A DNA stretch of 64,000 nt from Nocardioides sp. Root1257 (GTDB lineage Bacteria > Actinomycetota > Actinomycetes > Propionibacteriales > Nocardioidaceae), in assembly GCF_001425175.1 (NCBI RefSeq), contig NZ_LMDV01000012.1, positions 245,800 through 309,799 on the forward strand, in the 5' to 3' direction. Below the pieces are notes generated by a model that did not search any database, was not told where the DNA came from, and saw nothing but the letters and a program-made list of their open reading frames with translations. Of the stretch, positions 59,773-64,000 are shown piece by piece. The translations under genes and the position numbers were made by a program. Within the stretch, counting starts at the first letter, position 1. Each line of letters starts with the position of its first letter.

Positions 59773-61890
59773 TCAGTGGTCCAGCTGTTCCCGCAGCTTC
59801 GCGAGCAGGTCGAGCGCGGACTCGGCGATGACCGTGCCGGGCAGGAACACCGCGGCGGCACCCATCTCCTGGAGCGTGGGTACGTCGTCGGGCGGGATCA
59901 CGCCACCGATGACGACCATGATGTCCGGGCGGCCCTGCTCGGCGAGCGCCGACTTCAGCGCAGGCAGCAGCGTGAGGTGGCCGGCGGCGAGCGACGAGAC
60001 CCCGACGATGTGCACGTCGGCGTCGACCGCCTGCTGGGCGACCTCCTCGGGCGTGGAGAAGAGCGGGCCCACGTCGACGTCGAAGCCCATGTCGGCGAAG
60101 GCGCTCACGATGACCTTCTGGCCACGGTCGTGACCGTCCTGGCCCATCTTCGCGACCAGGATGCGCGGGCGCCGGCCCTCGGCCTCCTCGAACTCCTCGG
60201 TCGCGTCGAGGACCTGCTGGACGAGCGTGCCGTCGCCCTGGCTCGACTCGTCGCGGTACACGCCGCTGATCGTACGGATCACGGCCTGGTGCCGCCCGTA
60301 GACCTTCTCCAGCGCATCGGAGATCTCGCCGACCGTGGCCTTGGCGCGCGCGGCGTCGACCGCGAGGGCGAGCAGGTTGCCGTCGAGGCTGCCCTGGGTC
60401 GCTCCCCGGTCGGCGGAGTTGGTCAGCGCCTCCAGCGCACGTCGTACGGCGTCGTCGTCGCGCTCCGCGCGCAGCCGCTCGAGCTTGGCGACCTGCTGGC
60501 GGTAGACGTCGTCGTTGTCGACCTTGAGGACGTCCAGCTTGTCCTCGGCGGCCAGCCGGTAGGTGTTGACGCCGATGACCTTCTGGGCGCCGGAGTCGAT
60601 CCGCGCCTGGGTGCGCGCGGCCGCCTCCTCGATGCGCATCTTCGGGATGCCCTGCTCGATGGCGGCGGCCATGCCGCCGGCCTGCTCGGCTTCCTGGATG
60701 TGCGCCCACGCACGCTCGGCGAGGTCGTGGGTCAGCCGCTCCACGTAGTAGCTGCCGGCCCAGGGGTCGATCGTGCCCGTCGTGCCGCTCTCCTGCTGGA
60801 GCAGCAGCTGGGTGTTGCGGGCGATCCGCGCGGAGAAGTCGGTCGGCAGCGCGATCGCCTCGTCGAGGGCGTTGGTGTGCAGCGACTGGGTGTGTCCCTG
60901 GGTCGCAGCCATCGCCTCGATCGCGGTGCGCCCCACGTTGTTGAAGACGTCCTGGGCGGTCAGCGACCAGCCGCTCGTCTGCGAGTGGGTGCGCAGGCTG
61001 AGCGACTTGGGGTTCTGCGGGTCGAACTCGCGGACCAGCCGCGCCCACAGCGCCCGGGCCGCGCGCATCTTGGCGATCTCCATGAAGAAGTTCATGCCGA
61101 TCGCCCAGAAGAAGGAGAGCCGCGGCGCGAACTGGTCGATCGTCATGCCGGTGTCGAGGCCGGCCCGGATGTACTCCACGCCGTCGGCGAGCGTGTAGGC
61201 GAGCTCCAGGTCGGCCGTCGCCCCGGCCTCCTGGATGTGGTAGCCGGAGATCGAGATCGAGTTGAAGCGCGGCATCTTCGCCGAGGTGTAGCTGAAGATG
61301 TCGCTGATGATCCGCATCGACGGCGCCGGCGGGTAGATGTAGGTGTTGCGGACCATGAACTCCTTGAGGATGTCGTTCTGGATGGTCCCCGCGAGCTGCT
61401 CCGGCTTCACCCCCTGCTCCTCGGCCGCCGCGATGTAGAGGGCGAGCACCGGCAGGACCGCGCCGTTCATCGTCATCGACACCGACATCTCGTCGAGCGG
61501 GATGCCGTCGAAGAGGGTGCGGGTGTCGTAGATCGAGTCGATCGCGACGCCGGCCATGCCGACGTCGCCGCGGACCCGCGGGTGGTCGGAGTCGTAGCCG
61601 CGGTGGGTCGCGAGGTCGAACGCGACCGACAGCCCCTTCTGGCCGGCCGCGAGGTTGCGGCGGTAGAAGGCGTTGGACTCCTCGGCGGTGGAGAAGCCGG
61701 CGTACTGCCGGATCGTCCACGGCTGGGTCGTGTACATCGTCGGGTAGGGGCCGCGCAGGAACGGCGTGAGGCCCGGGAAGGTGCCGAGGGCGTCCAGGCC
61801 CTCGAGGTCGCTCTCGGTGTAGAACGGCTTGATCTCGATGCCCTCGGGCGACATCCACGGCTCGCCGCTGAAGCTGTCGGGGACGGTCAT
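59773..61890 (-). CDS. mutB: Methylmalonyl-CoA mutase large (B12-binding) subunit
   Basis: A 705-aa enzyme that interconverts succinyl-CoA and (R)-methylmalonyl-CoA. The N-terminal barrel starts EPWMSPEGIEIKPFYTESD and has PYPTMYTTQPWTIRQYAGFSTAEESNAFYR. The C-terminal B12 domain contains GQDGHDRGQ with His587 as the lower cobalt ligand. It is the active half of the heterodimer with the gene upstream, with which it overlaps by ATGA. Confidence 0.97.
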   Translation of the reverse strand: MTVPDSFSGEPWMSPEGIEIKPFYTESDLEGLDALGTFPGLTPFLRGPYPTMYTTQPWTIRQYAGFSTAEESNAFYRRNLAAGQKGLSVAFDLATHRGYDSDHPRVRGDVGMAGVAIDSIYDTRTLFDGIPLDEMSVSMTMNGAVLPVLALYIAAAEEQGVKPEQLAGTIQNDILKEFMVRNTYIYPPAPSMRIISDIFSYTSAKMPRFNSISISGYHIQEAGATADLELAYTLADGVEYIRAGLDTGMTIDQFAPRLSFFWAIGMNFFMEIAKMRAARALWARLVREFDPQNPKSLSLRTHSQTSGWSLTAQDVFNNVGRTAIEAMAATQGHTQSLHTNALDEAIALPTDFSARIARNTQLLLQQESGTTGTIDPWAGSYYVERLTHDLAERAWAHIQEAEQAGGMAAAIEQGIPKMRIEEAAARTQARIDSGAQKVIGVNTYRLAAEDKLDVLKVDNDDVYRQQVAKLERLRAERDDDAVRRALEALTNSADRGATQGSLDGNLLALAVDAARAKATVGEISDALEKVYGRHQAVIRTISGVYRDESSQGDGTLVQQVLDATEEFEEAEGRRPRILVAKMGQDGHDRGQKVIVSAFADMGFDVDVGPLFSTPEEVAQQAVDADVHIVGVSSLAAGHLTLLPALKSALAEQGRPDIMVVIGGVIPPDDVPTLQEMGAAAVFLPGTVIAESALDLLAKLREQLDH

Positions 61891-63539
61891 GCGAGCTTCT
61901 CCCTCGTTCGGGTCAGGAAGTCGAGCGCGTCGACGCCCATCGCGCAGGAGTCGTCGGCCCAGTCGCGCGGCTTGCCGGCGACGATGACCCACTCGGCACC
62001 GTTGCTGCGCAGCTCCGCCGCGACCTCGGCACCCTGCTCGTCGTACGCCGCGTCGGTGCCGGCCAGGCAGACGACCCGGGCCGCCTCCTGCGTCACCGCG
62101 ATGCCGCCGGCCGCGAGGAGGTTGCTGGCGAACGTCGCGCGGGCGGTGTGCTGGGCGACGGTGCCGATCGTGGCCAGGTGGACCGCGGTCGTCGCGGGCT
62201 CGTCGCGGAGCGCCTCGAAGCTGGCGCCGTAGGACCGCACGTCGTCCCAGTCGTCGCTCGCGGGCCGCTCGGGCAGCGTCTCGTCGAGGTTCGGGAACTC
62301 GGTCAGGCCGGTGATCGGGCGCTTGCGCGTGGCGACCTGTCGCTCGCGCTCGGCGACGGTGGCCTCGATCTCCGTGTCGAGGGACCCGCCGTCGTCCAGG
62401 CGTCCGAGGACCTCCCACGCGGCGCGCGCGAGGTCGTCGGTGAGCTTCTCGACGGCGTACGAGCCACCCGCCGGGTCGGCGACGTGCGCGACGTGCGACT
62501 CGTCGATGAGGAGGTGCGAGGTGTTGCGGGCGATCCGGCGACCGAACGCGTCCGGGCGGCCCAGCGGGCTGTCGAAGGGCAGCACCGTGACGCTGTCGGC
62601 GCCGCCGACGCCGGCAGCGAACGCCGCGACCGTGGTCCGCAGCATGTTGACCCAGGGGTCGTACTTGCTCATCATCGGGCGGCTCGTGACGGCGTGCAGC
62701 CGCATCTCCCCCGCGCCGCCGGACATCTCGAGCACGCGTGCCCAGAGCCGACGGGCCGCGCGAAGCTTGGCGATGGAGGGGAACTGCTCGTCGGTGACGG
62801 CGTAGCGGAACTCGACCAGGCTCGCCGCCTCGTCGACGCCCAGGCCGGCCTCGGTGAGTGTGCGGAGGTACGCCGCGGCCGCCGCCATCGACCAGCCGAG
62901 CTCCTGCGCGTCCGACGCGCCCCGGTCGTGGACGCGCGTGGCGTCGACGACGAAGCCGCGGATCTCGAGGCGCTGGGCCTGCTTCGCGACCTCGGCGGTC
63001 GCCTCAGTCGCGGGGACGCCGAGGTTCGTCTCGGGGTGCAGTTCGCGGCCCTCGACGTACTGGGCGAACGCCTGCGGGTCGGCGCCGTCGAGCACGACCG
63101 GCGCCAGGTCGAGGAGCACCCGGTCGAGCAGGCCCGCGAGGTCGGTGTCCGCGTCGACGCGCAGCCACAGGCTGGTCACGCCGCCGTCCAGGTCGACGAG
63201 CGACTCCTCGTTGGCGGCCTTCGCGTCCCGGCCGTCGACGTACGACCGCACGTCCCAGTCGCCCTGCCGCGTCGGTCGTCCGCTCGTCTCGAGCCCGATC
63301 AGCTGGTCCGGCGTACCGAGCGGGGTGACGTCGATGCCGTCGAGGGTCCTCCGGGTGAGCTTCGCCCACACGCGCTCGTCGGCGTCCTCGTCCGTGAGCC
63401 GCTTGCTCTTGCGCAGCACGGCCGCCGCCTCGCGCTCCCAGTCGGCCACCGTCCAGGTGTCCGCCGGGTCCGCCAGGTCGAGCGAGCCCTGCGCAGGCTC
63501 CAGCTCCTCGGGCTCGTCCAGCCCACCCTCGACAGTCAT
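61887..63539 (-). CDS. mutA: Methylmalonyl-CoA mutase small subunit
   Basis: A 550-aa non-catalytic partner of MutB. It has a barrel similar to the large subunit (for example DVRSYVDGRDAKAANEE, GGADSVTVLPFDSPLGRPDAFGRRIARNTSHLL). The C-terminal domain (about 430-550) has no DGHDRG motif, so it does not bind cobalamin. The first 50 residues are acidic. TATCGT lies 7 nt before the ATG, suggesting that the whole mutA-mutB-meaB-M20 operon begins with a leaderless message. Confidence 0.95.
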   Translation of the reverse strand: MTVEGGLDEPEELEPAQGSLDLADPADTWTVADWEREAAAVLRKSKRLTDEDADERVWAKLTRRTLDGIDVTPLGTPDQLIGLETSGRPTRQGDWDVRSYVDGRDAKAANEESLVDLDGGVTSLWLRVDADTDLAGLLDRVLLDLAPVVLDGADPQAFAQYVEGRELHPETNLGVPATEATAEVAKQAQRLEIRGFVVDATRVHDRGASDAQELGWSMAAAAAYLRTLTEAGLGVDEAASLVEFRYAVTDEQFPSIAKLRAARRLWARVLEMSGGAGEMRLHAVTSRPMMSKYDPWVNMLRTTVAAFAAGVGGADSVTVLPFDSPLGRPDAFGRRIARNTSHLLIDESHVAHVADPAGGSYAVEKLTDDLARAAWEVLGRLDDGGSLDTEIEATVAERERQVATRKRPITGLTEFPNLDETLPERPASDDWDDVRSYGASFEALRDEPATTAVHLATIGTVAQHTARATFASNLLAAGGIAVTQEAARVVCLAGTDAAYDEQGAEVAAELRSNGAEWVIVAGKPRDWADDSCAMGVDALDFLTRTREKLA

Positions 63540-63602
63540 GCAGCGAACGATAGGAGCGCCGCGTGACGTCGGCTACAGAGTGTGACCTTTTCGGCTTTCG
63601 GC

Positions 63603-63629
63603 TCCGCTCGGGTCGGCCGCCGACAGGCT
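63603..63629 (+). repeat. 27-bp direct repeat, copy 1
   Basis: This sequence is repeated identically at 63757-63783, 154 bp away. The similarity continues less exactly beyond it for about 50 bp (both copies carry GTTGCGGTCG and a similar GC-rich stretch). The repeats lie in the 369-bp non-coding region right of mutA. Confidence 0.75.
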
Positions 63630-63682
63630 AGTTACAGCGGGCGACGTCGGCGGTGGGTTGCGGTCGCCGCCCGGCACACGGT

Positions 63683-63718
63683 GGTTGAGGAAGGCGCGCT
63701 AGCGCCTGTCTCGAAACC
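63683..63718. repeat. Palindromic REP-like element
   Basis: A 36-bp sequence from GGTTGAGG to TCGAAACC with a central AGGCGC-GCTA-GCGCCT inverted repeat. From memory, repeats of this kind (GGTTGAGG ... TCTCGAAACC) are abundant between genes in Nocardioides-type genomes. I cannot count copies here. It lies between the two 27-bp direct repeats. Confidence 0.5.
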
Positions 63719-63756
63719 CCGGAAAGCCGAGCAAGGCGATGTGCGCGGCTCGCGGG

Positions 63757-63783
63757 TCCGCTCGGGTCGGCCGCCGACAGGCT
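63757..63783 (+). repeat. 27-bp direct repeat, copy 2
   Basis: Identical to 63603-63629. The region around both copies (63540-63874) has no credible gene. Confidence 0.75.
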
Positions 63784-63874
63784 GGCTACGCCGGGTACGG
63801 CGGGCGGGTGGTTGCGGTCGCTGCCCGGGCTCCGGGTCTGCCTGAAAATAGTTCGAATCAACTTTACGGATCAC

Positions 63875-63890
63875 TAGAACATACGTTCGA
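63875..63890. promoter_or_regulatory. LexA (SOS) box-like site
   Basis: TAGAACATACGTTCGA matches the actinobacterial LexA consensus TCGAAC-N4-GTTCGA except at the second base, with the GAAC-N4-GTTC core intact. It lies 18 bp before the next start codon, in a locally AT-rich stretch, so it could repress that gene until DNA damage. Confidence 0.6.
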
Positions 63891-63908
63891 ATCATGGTAG
63901 GATCGAGC

Positions 63909-64000
63909 ATGGCTCGACGCACCCCCACCCAGGACCCGCGGCTGCGGGATCTGCTGGAGCGTGCCACCGAGGCTGATCTCGCTGAGCGGTTGGCCGCGGC
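63909..64000 (+). CDS. Start of an unidentified, probably SOS-regulated gene (partial)
   Basis: An open frame runs from ATG 63909 to the window end and reads MARRTPTQDPRLRDLLERAT and onwards (30 codons, hydrophilic and helical). GTAGGA lies about 7 nt upstream, and an in-frame ATG at 63894 is also possible. I do not recognise the protein. The LexA-box-like site just upstream suggests a damage-inducible gene. Confidence 0.45.
   Translation, partial: MARRTPTQDPRLRDLLERATEADLAERLAA

Noticed and set aside
63909..64000. Naming the truncated last gene as a DUF222/HNH (13E12-type) protein because of its LexA box
   Set aside because: Only 30 codons are visible and they show no DUF222 signature; the LexA site alone is not enough.

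Overview
This is a gene-dense, very GC-rich chromosomal segment from an actinobacterium, most likely Nocardioides or a close relative in the Nocardioidaceae. The pointers are third-codon GC bias, many GTG starts, overlapping GTGA/ATGA gene junctions, pyruvate carboxylase plus cobalamin-dependent methylmalonyl-CoA mutase, an HtaA/HmuTUV heme locus, and an AbiEi/DUF559-type gene. The genus is inferred from gene content and was not tested. No rRNA, tRNA, CRISPR array or classical insertion sequence was recognised.

Layout. 1-5361: an ABC exporter ATPase (its permease starts at the left edge) beside a two-component module made of a complete histidine kinase, a large kinase-like protein without its phospho-acceptor, a LuxR-type regulator and a receiver-only protein. 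5405-13844: a pair of bacterial PH membrane proteins, pyruvate carboxylase, a BenE transporter with a divergent XRE-cupin regulator and a clear palindromic operator, and an orphan GAF histidine kinase. 13825-19643: two tandem SpoIID/LytB secreted proteins, the quinone reductase LpdA, dihydrolipoyl dehydrogenase and a gamma-glutamylcyclotransferase-like protein. 19655-20863: one AbiEi/DUF559 nuclease-like gene bounded by 82-bp inverted repeats, a candidate undescribed mobile element. 20864-25576: VOC protein, purine nucleoside phosphorylase, two TetR regulators, an MDR oxidoreductase and a sulfotransferase.

25581-33010 is a heme uptake and degradation island: HmuT, HmuU, HmuV and three secreted, mostly membrane-anchored proteins (two HtaA-type) are transcribed leftward as one overlapping operon. 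Heme oxygenase is transcribed rightward from the same intergenic region, which carries a DtxR-like palindrome and a pair of direct repeats flanking a -10 box. 33026-34509 holds a MerR regulator and an aldo-keto reductase with a duplicated MerR-type promoter. 34523-41069 holds a ferritin-like protein, a SRPBCC protein, a phosphohexomutase, a PH protein, deoC and two aldehyde dehydrogenases, the second lacking its catalytic domain. 41134-45051 looks like a small type VII (ESX) effector locus with two related Cys-His-Asp/Asn peptidase-like proteins, a lipoprotein and a uridine kinase-like gene.

45084-57432 carries a cation/proton antiporter, DUF3592 and a nucleoside salvage region (add, deoA, cdd and a BMP-type ABC importer), interrupted by a cytochrome P450 and a secreted beta-rich protein. 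Together with pnp, deoC, the phosphohexomutase and the uridine kinase-like gene, these could import nucleosides, deaminate and phosphorolyse them, and send pentose phosphates to central metabolism. 57586-63539 encodes an M20 amidohydrolase and the methylmalonyl-CoA mutase subunits with their MeaB chaperone. The right edge (63540-64000) is a repeat-rich non-coding stretch followed by a LexA-box-like site and the first codons of an unidentified gene.

A window-wide signature is a TANNNT hexamer ending 6-7 nt before a start codon with no Shine-Dalgarno sequence. It appears at 15 starts and is consistent with frequent leaderless transcription.
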